64,000 bases of DNA from Flavobacterium sp. (GTDB lineage: Bacteria > Bacteroidota > Bacteroidia > Flavobacteriales > Flavobacteriaceae), in the NCBI RefSeq assembly GCF_027484705.1, contig NZ_JAIXSL010000003.1:1-64000 (forward strand). The letters are read 5' to 3'. The position numbers and the translations under genes were made by a program. A model generated the notes under the pieces. It saw only the letters and a program-made list of their open reading frames with translations. It ran no database searches and was not told where the DNA came from. This document shows positions 34,960 to 43,492 of this stretch, one piece after another; within the stretch, counting starts at the first letter, position 1; every line of letters starts with the position of its first letter.

Positions 34960-35016
34960 TTTTACCGCTTTTGTAAAACAGCCGACATTTCGATTTTTTA
35001 TTCCGCTTTACTTTTG
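34960..35016 (+). promoter_or_regulatory. Putative operator plus -7 promoter box of the YHS gene
   Basis: A palindrome TTTTAC-N7-GTAAAA (34960-34978) precedes TACTTTTG (35009-35016), a TAnnTTTG match, about 29 bp before the YHS gene ATG. The -33 element is poor. Operator function is inferred from the adjacent Crp/Fnr gene. Confidence 0.4.
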
Positions 35017-35044
35017 TCTCATCAAAGTTTAAAAAAGTAAAAAA

Positions 35045-35506
35045 ATGAAAAAACAAATCTTAATCCTGTTCGTCGCATTAGTATCGGCAACGACTTTTGC
35101 ACAAAGTGCGTCCAAACGACTCGAACATTTCAATCTTGAAAAAAAAGTAGCCATTCAAGGTTATGATCCCGTAGCTTATTTCAAGCAATCAAAAGCGGTT
35201 AAAGGGAAAAAAGAAATCGCCGCTTCTTATGAAGGTGTAATCTACCAATTCTCAACGACCGCCAACAAAGAAACGTTTCTCAAAAATCCGTCAGCTTACG
35301 AACCACAATATGGCGGCTGGTGCGCTTATGCGATGGGAAGCAATGCAGAAAAAGTGGAAATCAATCCCGAAACCTTCAAAATCCTCGATGGCAAACTCTA
35401 TTTGTTCTACAACGCTTATTTCAACAACACCTTGAAAAGCTGGAACAAAGACGAAGGCAATCTCAAAAAGAAAGCCGACGCAAACTGGAAGAAAATCAGC
35501 AATTAA
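35045..35506 (+). CDS. YHS-domain periplasmic protein
   Basis: The 153-residue product has a signal peptide (QILILFVALVSATTFAQ). The YHS-domain region starts with KKVAIQGYDPVAYFKQSKAV and holds YGGWCAYAMG near residue 97. YHS domains are linked to metal or redox binding; the sequence offers His and Cys positions but no proof. It lies 34 bp ahead of the DoxX-like gene, so the two are likely co-transcribed, and follows a Crp/Fnr gene. Confidence 0.85.
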   Translation: MKKQILILFVALVSATTFAQSASKRLEHFNLEKKVAIQGYDPVAYFKQSKAVKGKKEIAASYEGVIYQFSTTANKETFLKNPSAYEPQYGGWCAYAMGSNAEKVEINPETFKILDGKLYLFYNAYFNNTLKSWNKDEGNLKKKADANWKKISN

Positions 35507-35540
35507 TCCGTACAAGTATCACCCTCTAACATTCAGAAAA

Positions 35541-35930
35541 ATGAAACATCCCATAGTTACCTTGCTCATCAAACTCACGGCAGTTATAATTTTAGTACAA
35601 ACTTTATATTTCAAATTCACAGGAGCCGAAGAAAGCGTCTATATTTTCAGCACTTTGGGCGCGGAACCTTTCGGTAGAATTGGTTCAGGCATTGTCGAAT
35701 TGATCGCCTCGATATTGATACTGATTCCGCGAACCACGTTACTTGGAGCGCTTTTAGGATTGGGAACGATGTTCGGCGCCATCGCATCGCATCTTTTTAT
35801 TTTGGGCATTGAAGTCAAAAATGATGGCGGCACCTTATTCATTCTTGCCGTAATTACTTTTGTATGTTGCGCTGTTTTAGTATTTCAAAACAAAAATAAA
35901 ATCCCTGACTTACTGCGTTTTAAAATTTAA
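35541..35930 (+). CDS. DoxX-like four-helix membrane protein
   Basis: The 129-residue protein has four membrane helices (ILVQTLYFKFTGAEE, ELIASILILIPRTTLLGALLGLGTMFGAIASHLFIL, FILAVITFVCCAVLVF) with the GxG motif and the small loops of the DoxX/DUF4870-like group. Function is unproven. The AESVYIFSTLGAEPFGRIGSGIVE region is standard for Flavobacterium homologues. It closes the YHS-DoxX pair. Confidence 0.75.
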   Translation: MKHPIVTLLIKLTAVIILVQTLYFKFTGAEESVYIFSTLGAEPFGRIGSGIVELIASILILIPRTTLLGALLGLGTMFGAIASHLFILGIEVKNDGGTLFILAVITFVCCAVLVFQNKNKIPDLLRFKI

Positions 35931-35997
35931 TTCCTAAATTCATGCCTGAAAACTGAATCCCAGACGAATCCGTATATCAGGTCAAACACCATTTATT

Positions 35998-36486
35998 ATG
36001 TTATTCCCTTCCATACACAAAACGCTTGGCGAACTTTCTGATTTGCTCTCGAGACTTTCGCGTGAAGATTATACGAGTTCGTGTTTCGGCCTCAGTGGCG
36101 CTACGATTGGTGAACACACGCGGCACATCATCGAAATGTTCCAATGCCTTCAAAACCAATACGGTTCAGACATTGTCAATTACGATTTAAGAAAACGCGA
36201 TTACACCATACAAACCGATACCGCTTCAGCACAAAACGCCATAGCAGAAGTGTTGCAACAATTAGACAAACCCAACAAAAACCTCGAATTGCAACAAACC
36301 ATCGAAGGCGAGATGATCAGCCTTACGACCAATTATTACCGCGAACTCGCCTACAATCTCGAGCATTGCATCCACCATCAAGCACTGATTAAAGTAGCCT
36401 TATTACAATTGGGAACCGTTGAAGTCGATGACCATTTCGGCGTCGCGCGTTCCACCATCGAATACCGCAAACAATGTGCACAGTAA
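35998..36486 (+). CDS. DinB-family protein
   Basis: The 162-residue protein resembles DinB-like four-helix metal-binding enzymes. It has SGATIGEHTRHIIEMFQCL with a ligand His near residue 46, a second His cluster CIHHQALIKVAL and the end KQCAQ. DinB-fold proteins often use bacillithiol or another thiol, or bind a divalent metal. Function here is unknown. Its stop overlaps the start of the next gene by 13 bp (36474-36486), so translation is coupled. Confidence 0.8.
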   Translation: MLFPSIHKTLGELSDLLSRLSREDYTSSCFGLSGATIGEHTRHIIEMFQCLQNQYGSDIVNYDLRKRDYTIQTDTASAQNAIAEVLQQLDKPNKNLELQQTIEGEMISLTTNYYRELAYNLEHCIHHQALIKVALLQLGTVEVDDHFGVARSTIEYRKQCAQ

Positions 36487-37181
36487 GTTTCGTCAATTCC
36501 GGCGGTAAGATCATCATCACTTCCAACCGCGACGAGCAAGTCATCCGACCGGCACTTGCTCCTCAGAATTACGCCGTCAATAACAAAAACCTCTGTTTCC
36601 CAAAAGATCCGAAAGCCGGAGGCACCTGGTTTGCCGTCGATGAAAACGCGAATGTACTCGTACTGCTCAACGGCGCCGCAGAAAAACACCACTGGAATCC
36701 GCCGTACCGCAGAAGCCGTGGTCTGATCGCACTTGATTTATTGGGTTCGAATTCCGCCATCGAGACTTGGGAAACCATCGATCTCGATAATGTAGAACCT
36801 TTCACGCTCGTCTTATACCAAGATCAAAAACTTTATCAGTTGCGCTGGAATGGCGCCGAAAAGGAAAAACAACATCTTGAGGTTAGCCGAAATTATATCT
36901 GGTCTTCGTCGCCTTTATATTCCAAACCCATCCGTGAGCAACGTGCCAAATGGTTCGCCACTTTTCTCGACACCAAGCCTGAAGTCACTGAAAACGAGAT
37001 GTTTCAATTCCATCGCTATACCGAAAATGACGATTCTGAACACGGCCTGATCATCAATCGCAGCAACAGACTGCAGACACTCAGCATCACGCAAGCCGTG
37101 CTCGAACAAAATAAAGTGCGCCTGCACCACCACGACCTTATCGAACAAAGAGATTTTTATAATACCTTTATCCAAATGTGA
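36474..37181 (+). CDS. NRDE (TANGO2) family protein
   Basis: The 235-residue protein begins MCTVSFVNSGGKIIITSNRDE. Cys2, released after removal of Met, would be the N-terminal nucleophile expected of an NRDE/TANGO2 Ntn-like fold, and NRDE appears in the NRDEQVIRPALAPQ region. Ntn hydrolase activity is not proven for the family. It overlaps the DinB gene by 13 bp. The intergenic element copy 2 starts 5 bp after its stop. Confidence 0.85.
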   Translation: MCTVSFVNSGGKIIITSNRDEQVIRPALAPQNYAVNNKNLCFPKDPKAGGTWFAVDENANVLVLLNGAAEKHHWNPPYRRSRGLIALDLLGSNSAIETWETIDLDNVEPFTLVLYQDQKLYQLRWNGAEKEKQHLEVSRNYIWSSSPLYSKPIREQRAKWFATFLDTKPEVTENEMFQFHRYTENDDSEHGLIINRSNRLQTLSITQAVLEQNKVRLHHHDLIEQRDFYNTFIQM

Positions 37182-37186
37182 TTTTT

Positions 37187-37281
37187 GGGCGTGCCCACAA
37201 GGGTCAGGCTTTCCGCACTCGCTTTTTCACGCCGAACGCCGGCGCGAAAAGAGCTCAGACAAAGCTGCAATCCTTCACGCA
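37187..37281 (+). repeat. Intergenic structured element, copy 2
   Basis: Head GGGCGTGCCCACAAGGGTC and tail CTTCACGC bracket a central hairpin (CTTTTTC with GAAAAG, CGCC with GGCG). The head and tail can pair (GCGTG/CACGC). It starts 5 bp past the NRDE stop and ends 16 bp before the TTG start of the ATP-grasp gene. Compare copies at 737-866 and 56735-56832. Confidence 0.8.
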
Positions 37282-37296
37282 ACTCGTAACGCACCA

Positions 37297-38349
37297 TTGA
37301 CAACCGACAACAATTTGAAACTGTTTCTCCATAAACTGCTCCACTGGGAATACTGGCCGATGCACATCGTCTACATTCCGATTTACTTTTTATGGGCGTA
37401 TTATGCGCTCAAAGCCCGGACGATTTTCTTTTTCAACGCGGCGAACCCAAGCATCAAAAACGGCGGCTTCATCATGGAATCCAAGCAAGCAATCTACAAC
37501 CTGATTCCGCAACGCTATTATCCAAAAACCGGTCTTATTCCAGAAAACACAGCATTCGAGCAAGTACTCGAAAAAGTAAACCAACTCGGATTGCAATTTC
37601 CCATCATCGCTAAACCCGATATCGGTCTGCGTGGTTCCGCTGTCAAGAAAATCGACAATGAAAACGAACTCAAAGCCTACCACGAAAAAGCCAATTTCGA
37701 TTATCTCGTGCAGGATCTGATTCCGTTTGCGAACGAAATCGGCGTGTTCTATGTGCGTTATCCGCATGAAAAAACAGGCAAGATTACAGGCATCGTCGGC
37801 AAGGAATTTCTAATCGTCACCGGCGACGGGCAATCGACCATCGAAACTTTAATCAAAAAAGATCCGCGTCACGAAATGCAACTTCAGGCGCTTCAGAAAG
37901 AATACGGAAACGCTTTGCAAACAGTGCTTCCGAAAGGCGAAAACAAAAATCTCGTGCCATACGGCAACCATATCCGCGGCGCCAAATTCCTCGATTACAG
38001 CCACTGGATTTCACCCCAACTTACCGAAGTCATCAACGAGATGTGTCTGCAGATTCCGGGGTTTTATTTCGGCAGGCTTGATTTAATGTACAACTCCATT
38101 GAAGAACTCGAACAAGGAAAAAACTTTTCTGTTGTAGAACTAAACGGAGCCGCTAGCGAACCGACACACATTTACGACCCAAAGCATTCTGTGTTTTTTG
38201 GTTGGAAAGAATTGATTCGGCACATTCGCTATATGTTCGAAATCAGTGTGGCCAATCATAAAAATGGCGCGCCGTATTTGTCGCACAAGGCTGGCATGAA
38301 AGAATATAGAATGCATTTGGAGCAAAGCTATAAAATCCTCAATTTTTAA
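37297..38349 (+). CDS. ATP-grasp (D-Ala-D-Ala ligase-like) protein
   Basis: The 350-residue protein has a hydrophobic N-terminal stretch (MHIVYIPIYFLWAYYALKARTIFFFNA) and an ATP-grasp ligase region (PIIAKPDIGLRGSAVKKI, VQDLIPFANEIGVFYVRYP, LEQGKNFSVVELNGAASEPTH with the Glu/Asn Mg-site). It should join an amino acid or acid to an amine with ATP. Substrates are unknown. The start is a TTG at 37297 that follows the repeat element by 15 bp; the next ATG at 37360 is the alternative and would cut the N-terminal segment. The exporter-like gene begins in the very next base. Confidence 0.8.
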   Translation: MTTDNNLKLFLHKLLHWEYWPMHIVYIPIYFLWAYYALKARTIFFFNAANPSIKNGGFIMESKQAIYNLIPQRYYPKTGLIPENTAFEQVLEKVNQLGLQFPIIAKPDIGLRGSAVKKIDNENELKAYHEKANFDYLVQDLIPFANEIGVFYVRYPHEKTGKITGIVGKEFLIVTGDGQSTIETLIKKDPRHEMQLQALQKEYGNALQTVLPKGENKNLVPYGNHIRGAKFLDYSHWISPQLTEVINEMCLQIPGFYFGRLDLMYNSIEELEQGKNFSVVELNGAASEPTHIYDPKHSVFFGWKELIRHIRYMFEISVANHKNGAPYLSHKAGMKEYRMHLEQSYKILNF

Positions 38350-39015
38350 ATGAAAATCATCAAGAACATAGCCGTCGGTTTTTTGGTGAGTTTTCTTGGC
38401 TCGATTCCGTTGGGTTATCTGAACGTGATCGGATTCCATTTGTATGAATATGCCGGAATCAAAAGCCTAATCCCGTTTCTGTTTGGTGTAATGACTATAG
38501 AAGGAATCGTTATTTATGGCACGCTGATTTTCGCCGACCGTCTGATGCGAAACAAAAAACTGCTCAAATACATCGAAGCCTTTTCCGTGGTTTTTATGTT
38601 TGTCCTGGCGTTTACATTCCACAACGGCGCTTTGCATCCGAAAGCACAGCAGCAGATTCTGGAAGAATACCTCAAATATTCGCCTTATGTGATGGGCGTT
38701 TTGCTGAGTTGTTTCAACTTTATACAGTTGCCGTTCTGGACCGGTTGGAATTTGTATGTGCTCAACGGCCGTTACATTGACATTAGGAAAGGGCTTAAAT
38801 TCACTTATATCGCGGGAACTTTGCTGGGCACTTTCGCCGGCATGATGGTTTTGATTTTGTCTTTGGCAAGGCTGACTTTGCAGACAGAATTTTTGAGTAA
38901 AAACGTGATGCTTTATATTATTCCCGGCGTTTTTGCTGCGCTTGGAATTTTTCAAGGGATACAGTTTTGGCGAAAATACCGAACAAAAATTAGCTCAAAT
39001 TCCCCAAAGCGGTAA
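38350..39015 (+). CDS. LysE-family-like exporter
   Basis: The 221-residue protein has six hydrophobic segments typical of the LysE/RhtB group: NIAVGFLVSFLGSIPLGYLNVIG, SLIPFLFGVMTIEGIVIYG, FSVVFMFVLAFTFH, YVMGVLLSCFNFIQLPFWTGW, FTYIAGTLLGTFAGMMVLILSL and VMLYIIPGVFAALGIFQGI. Known members export amino acids or small amines. It starts at the base after the ATP-grasp stop, so the two are a pair. Its last 26 bp overlap the convergent LytTR regulator gene. Substrate is unknown; a product of the ligase is an attractive guess. Confidence 0.8.
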   Translation: MKIIKNIAVGFLVSFLGSIPLGYLNVIGFHLYEYAGIKSLIPFLFGVMTIEGIVIYGTLIFADRLMRNKKLLKYIEAFSVVFMFVLAFTFHNGALHPKAQQQILEEYLKYSPYVMGVLLSCFNFIQLPFWTGWNLYVLNGRYIDIRKGLKFTYIAGTLLGTFAGMMVLILSLARLTLQTEFLSKNVMLYIIPGVFAALGIFQGIQFWRKYRTKISSNSPKR

Positions 39016-39739
39016 TCAAATTCGCTTTCTTTCGTTGCGAAACCGGTAAAGTACTTTTGTCCGACAATACGACATAACCGCCATCTTTATTGACGAAACT
39101 TACCAAATGATTCAAGTTGACGATATGCGAATTGTGGATGCGCTCGAACCCACTGTTGCACAACAATTCCTCAAATTCTTTGAGCGTTTTGGAGAACAAC
39201 ATTTTCTTTCCGCTGGTAAAATAAAGACAAGTGTAATTGCTTTCCGAAGAGCATTTTAGGATGGTCTCAATTTCAAAGATCGAAAGTCCGTCGGAAGTCT
39301 GCAACACGATTTTTTTTCTGATTTGCGGTTCGCGTTGGTTGTAGAGAAAATTCTCGATTTTGGCCACCGAATCCTTTTGAGTGCTTTTGAGTGCTTTATC
39401 TACGGCTTCGACCAATTCTTCAGAATCTATAGGTTTCAGCAAATAATCGAGCGCGCTGAATTTGATGGCTTTGATGGCGTATTGACTGTAAGCCGTAGTG
39501 AAAATCACATGAAAACGAATGCCCTCTTTGAAATGATTTAAGATTTCAAATCCGAGCCCGTCTGACAACTGAATGTCTAAAAATACGAGCTCAGGTTCCA
39601 GCGATTTGATTTTTTCAATGCCTTCAGTGACTGATTTCGCGATACCGACGATTTCTAGCGGCTTGCAATGCGTGGCAATTTCCGACTTGAGCGCGGAAAT
39701 CGATTGGTCTTCATCTTCTATAATTAAAACTTTCATCAC
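38990..39739 (-). CDS. LytTR-family response regulator
   Basis: The 249-residue protein has a receiver domain with phospho-acceptor Asp55 (LVFLDIQLSDGLG) and a C-terminal LytTR DNA-binding domain (about 150-249: IETILKCSSESNYTCLYFTSGKKML through HIVNLNHLVSF). It follows the sensor kinase by a 4-bp overlap (39736-39739). Its 3' end lies across the LysE-like gene's end (26 bp, opposite strands), an arrangement that can cause transcript interference. Confidence 0.95.
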   Translation of the reverse strand: MMKVLIIEDEDQSISALKSEIATHCKPLEIVGIAKSVTEGIEKIKSLEPELVFLDIQLSDGLGFEILNHFKEGIRFHVIFTTAYSQYAIKAIKFSALDYLLKPIDSEELVEAVDKALKSTQKDSVAKIENFLYNQREPQIRKKIVLQTSDGLSIFEIETILKCSSESNYTCLYFTSGKKMLFSKTLKEFEELLCNSGFERIHNSHIVNLNHLVSFVNKDGGYVVLSDKSTLPVSQRKKANLITALGNLS

Positions 39740-42636
39740 CAGATGTTTATTAATGGGATTGTTACTATAACTTTTGTTCCTGAGGCTTTGCCACCCGAAA
39801 TAAGGTCGATGATTTCGAAGGTCGATGGTCCGATGTCTTTACTGAAAAGCGCAATTCTTTCCGTAGCGATTTCAAGCGCTTTCGATTGGTATTCCTTATG
39901 TTTTTGCTTTTTTCCGGATGCTTCGCGGCCGATTCCGTTATCCTCTACATGACATTCGAGTTGGTTTTGATTGATCAGGAAAGAAATTTTCAACAACCCT
40001 TTTTTGTTCTTTGGCGCGAGTCCGTGTATGATCGCATTCTCGACAATCGGCTGCAGCAATAGGGTAGGTATCGCAACATCATTGATATTCAGGCGTTCAT
40101 CAACAAAAAGTTCAAATTCGAATTTGTTTTTATAGCGGATTTTGGTCAGCTCAATATACAGGCGCAGCATTTCAATCTCACTGGCCAGCGCTATGGTTTG
40201 GTCGGCATTCTCGAGCAACATGCGCAACAGTTTTGAGAATTTGGAAATGTAAGTACTCGCATTGATCATGTCGCCTTCAGAATAATAACCTTTGATGGTG
40301 TTCAGCGCATTGAAGATGAAATGGGGATTCATCTGTTGCCGTAATGCCTTTTGTTCGAGATCGATGGTTTGCCGCTCAAGATGGGCTTTGTCACGCTCGA
40401 TCTGAATCGTTACTTTTTCCATTTCAAAACGTTTTTGTTGTTGTTGCAAACGGTATTTTATGAAAAAGTAAATCAACAAGCCGAGGATTACAATACCTAA
40501 AAAAACAAACCACGGCTGCTGCCAGAAAGGCGCCAGAATTTCAAAGGAAACGGATTCAATCGGACTCTTAATCCCATAACCATTGTTGCAGTAAACACTA
40601 AAAGTATATTTTCCCGCGGCGAGCGATCGGTAGTTGATCTGTGATTCTGTAGTGGGCGACCAAGAATCGTTTTGGCCATCGAGTTTATAATAATAGGTGA
40701 GGTTGTTCTGATTGATATACGATATCCCGACAAAATTGATGCTCACATCGTTGTTGTCGTAATTGAATTGGTGTTGCGGTTTGTTCGCCATTGTTTTAGA
40801 ACCGTTCCTTAAATAGGATATCCAACATTTAGGGCGGATTTTTTTGGTATTGATATTCTTGATATTAAAGCTGATCAACCCGGCATCAGTGGCTAAATAA
40901 ACGATGTTGTCAAGAAAAGCAATGTCGTTGATGCGTTTGTTTTTTAAACCCAGAATGGTATTCAGGTTTTTGATTTTGTATGCGTTGTCCTGAAAAATAA
41001 CGGCGTTCAAACCATTATTGGTTCCGACCAGATAGTAATCGGGCGCAATTTTTATTAAGGAATTGCATGTGATGCTATTGAGTCCGTTCTTTTTAGAAAT
41101 ATGCTGTACCGACTCCTTATTTTTGATGCAAAAAACACCTTTTGAAGCGGTCGCAACCCATAATGTTTTCGACTCGGAATCAAAATATAAATCCGAAATC
41201 GTAGTTTTTATGTTGCCCAATTTCGAACTCCAATCAACCACCGAATCTTTTTTATTATAGCAATATAACCCGTTGTTGGTGCCTATCCAGACGTTGTGAT
41301 TCGTGTCTTGTGCAAAGACATTTGTTCTTTTTGACAGCAGGAGTTTGTCCTTTAATATTGGTGGATATTGCTTGTTGAGCAGCTTGTTGCTTATTTTAAA
41401 AGTGACGTTATATCCAATAAAAAAGTCATCGCCATCAATCAGAATGTCATTGGAGCCAAAACCGTAATTGATGGTGTTCTTTTTAGCGTCAATTTTGAGC
41501 ACCATTTTTTTTCCGGCGATATACTTGTTCGAACCAAAAAAGCGGATGTTCCTAATCTGATCCGTTTGATGATCCGTAAGAAGGGTGTTTTTTACTAAAG
41601 ATTTTCCGGGTGATTTGTAATAGTAATTGTTGTTATCACCGCCCAGCCAGATTTCTTTTTGGGCATTGATGCTGATGCAGTTGAGTTTTAACGGATTGGC
41701 CTCGTTCATATTATCGACAAAAACCTCAAACGAAGGCACGTAGTAAGCGCCATTTTTTAAAGTGGAAATCCAATAACTGCCTTCAAAATCTTTGGCGATA
41801 TTGGACACGACTTCATTTTTAAAAAAATGGTTTTTTAGGGTTTGGTTTTCATAAAGGAACAAACCTTTGCGTGTGCAAATCCAGATTTTGTAAGGGTTTT
41901 CTACAAACAGCTGTAGGATTTCAATGTCTTCAGCAAGTGTGAGTACGGTACTGATATGATTGTTGTCGTTAACATGGTAGAGGTGGTTTTGCTCGCTAAA
42001 ATATTGTTCTTTCCCGATGTGAAACATCCGATAGTAATTCGAACAATGAAAATCGGGATTCAGGCTTTTATTTTTCTGATCAAATACGCCTAAAGTGCAC
42101 AAATAAAAGAGCTTGTTTTTGTTGCCCCAAACCCCAAATAACGAAAAACCGGGATTGCTTTTTTGGATGACTTCGTCTTTTTCGTTGACGATCATAATCG
42201 TGCCGTCTTTATAAACGAAATAGCAGTTGTTTTGATTGTCTTCATAGAAATCAATGATTAAGCTCGAGCCTGAAATCTTTTTTACCAATGCCGAATTGAA
42301 TTCGTTGTAAAGTTTGTTCCGGTAAAGAAAACAGGTTTTTCCGTTGAGCGTCAGAAGCCAGGTGCGGCCTTTGTGGTCTTTTTTCATCTGAAAAATCTCA
42401 TTGTCCGGCAAACCATTGTCGGTGGTATAACTCGTAAAAGTATGGCTGTCGTATTTGGCTATTCCGGCATCGGTGGTAAACCATAGAAACCCTTTTTCAT
42501 CGGGATGAATCGAGTAGATCGTTGACGAAGGCAAGCCGTCATTGGTGTTGTAATTAATATAATAAGGATCTTGTGCCACAATAAGATGGCAATACAGAAA
42601 AGAAAAAAGTACGAGGAGTTTCTTCACATCAAACAT
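39736..42636 (-). CDS. Two-component sensor kinase with propeller domain
   Basis: The 966-residue protein resembles the LytS/YesM-type kinases of Bacteroidota. It has a signal peptide (VLFSFLYCHLIVAQ), then a two-component regulator propeller of repeated segments (KGFLWFTTDAGIAKYD is the first), a Y_Y_Y domain (NLTYYYKLDGQNDSWSP to GKYTFSVYCNNGYG), a membrane helix (PWFVFLGIVILGLLIYFFIKY), and a His_kinase domain with NPHFIFNALNTIKG. The C-terminal HATPase (VENAIIHGLAPKNKKG, DNGIGR) is present. The ligand is unknown. No polysaccharide-utilisation genes flank it. Confidence 0.9.
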   Translation of the reverse strand: MFDVKKLLVLFSFLYCHLIVAQDPYYINYNTNDGLPSSTIYSIHPDEKGFLWFTTDAGIAKYDSHTFTSYTTDNGLPDNEIFQMKKDHKGRTWLLTLNGKTCFLYRNKLYNEFNSALVKKISGSSLIIDFYEDNQNNCYFVYKDGTIMIVNEKDEVIQKSNPGFSLFGVWGNKNKLFYLCTLGVFDQKNKSLNPDFHCSNYYRMFHIGKEQYFSEQNHLYHVNDNNHISTVLTLAEDIEILQLFVENPYKIWICTRKGLFLYENQTLKNHFFKNEVVSNIAKDFEGSYWISTLKNGAYYVPSFEVFVDNMNEANPLKLNCISINAQKEIWLGGDNNNYYYKSPGKSLVKNTLLTDHQTDQIRNIRFFGSNKYIAGKKMVLKIDAKKNTINYGFGSNDILIDGDDFFIGYNVTFKISNKLLNKQYPPILKDKLLLSKRTNVFAQDTNHNVWIGTNNGLYCYNKKDSVVDWSSKLGNIKTTISDLYFDSESKTLWVATASKGVFCIKNKESVQHISKKNGLNSITCNSLIKIAPDYYLVGTNNGLNAVIFQDNAYKIKNLNTILGLKNKRINDIAFLDNIVYLATDAGLISFNIKNINTKKIRPKCWISYLRNGSKTMANKPQHQFNYDNNDVSINFVGISYINQNNLTYYYKLDGQNDSWSPTTESQINYRSLAAGKYTFSVYCNNGYGIKSPIESVSFEILAPFWQQPWFVFLGIVILGLLIYFFIKYRLQQQQKRFEMEKVTIQIERDKAHLERQTIDLEQKALRQQMNPHFIFNALNTIKGYYSEGDMINASTYISKFSKLLRMLLENADQTIALASEIEMLRLYIELTKIRYKNKFEFELFVDERLNINDVAIPTLLLQPIVENAIIHGLAPKNKKGLLKISFLINQNQLECHVEDNGIGREASGKKQKHKEYQSKALEIATERIALFSKDIGPSTFEIIDLISGGKASGTKVIVTIPLINIW

Positions 42637-43156
42637 TTGATCAAGTAAATGTAAACAATCTATAAAATATAGACTACAAAACCGGCGTCACTTACAGGGC
42701 CATGAAAATCGTTTACCGGTCAAAAAGTGTCAAAAACTAAAGAAATCCTGTCAATTAAATAATAAAAAAAACGCTGACTTTGGATCGAGGTAAATTTCTG
42801 GTCTATTTGAATATTGCAGATTTATCGCGTGGCATTTATTTGATGAAAATTACTTCGGATGGAAAAACAACCGTCAAAAAGTTTGTTAAGGACTAGAAAA
42901 TGAAACCGGTTGAAGCCTTGGTAAAATCGATTATCGCTCCAAAGGCAACAGTTATACATCGATAGCCGACACTTACTCATTTTCTGGCCCAGCCATTTCA
43001 TTATTTTCTAATTTGGTTGGTGAAAATAAAAGATTAAAACAAAAACGTAACTCGAAATGCACTCTGACTGACATCAATTATTGGTTTATTGTAGTTTTTG
43101 AAAGTAATAGTTGGCCCATATTGATGTCGGTAAGTGTATTTTAATTTCAGATTCTG
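42637..43156. other. Intergenic region with a T9SS relic and an inverted repeat
   Basis: The 520-bp gap between the sensor kinase (minus) and a small membrane protein (plus) has no intact gene. It holds a degraded T9SS C-terminal coding fragment (42759-42896, see separate entry) and a 9-bp inverted repeat, GACATCAAT at 43070-43078 and ATTGATGTC at 43120-43128. The rest is AT-rich and shows nothing recognisable. Confidence 0.5.
42759..42896 (+). pseudogene. Relic of a T9SS type A C-terminal domain
   Basis: A frame without a start ends in a stop at 42894. It encodes LNIADLSRGIYLMKI followed by TSDGKTTVKKFVKD, a close match to the usual type A sorting-domain end (strand, GxYxxK, tail KF..K). 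Upstream residues (KKTLTLDRGKFLV) are not domain-like and a TAA precedes them. The gene body is missing, so this looks like what is left after a deletion. No RBS or start is seen. Confidence 0.7.
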
Positions 43157-43474
43157 ATGAAGCTAAAGCAACGCCTTACTATCGCTGTTTTCTTTCTGGC
43201 CTGCCTGCTGCTGTTGAGCCTGGTGTTTGTGTTTTCACTCAATAATTTTCTGGAAATAGCTTCCGCAAAAGGGTTGAGCAAGGAAACGCTAGTACAGTTG
43301 CCTGAATGGATGCGCCCTTTATATGAAGGACTTCCAAGTTTTACGACCTTGATTTGTTATTGTTTATTTACGTTCTCTGCCTTTTTATTCCTAAAAGAAA
43401 AACGCCCAAAATATAAGGTCATCAGTGTCATTTCATTCGTATTGTTGTTTGTTGTGTTCCTTTTATTCTTTTAA
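43157..43474 (+). CDS. Small membrane protein, 105 aa
   Basis: The 105-residue protein has three hydrophobic segments (LTIAVFFLACLLLLSLVFVF, FTTLICYCLFTFSAFLFL, ISVISFVLLFVVFLLFF) and a short connecting loop with LSKETLVQLPEWMRP. I do not recognise it. It is followed by the 33-codon frame at 43493 after 18 bp. No signal for expression is visible besides the start ATG. Confidence 0.55.
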   Translation: MKLKQRLTIAVFFLACLLLLSLVFVFSLNNFLEIASAKGLSKETLVQLPEWMRPLYEGLPSFTTLICYCLFTFSAFLFLKEKRPKYKVISVISFVLLFVVFLLFF

Positions 43475-43492
43475 TCTTTCCCATGAAATTCT

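Noticed and set aside
36474..36486. Frameshift between DinB and NRDE genes
   Set aside because: Both products are full length with intact ends; the 13-bp overlap is a normal coupled overlap.
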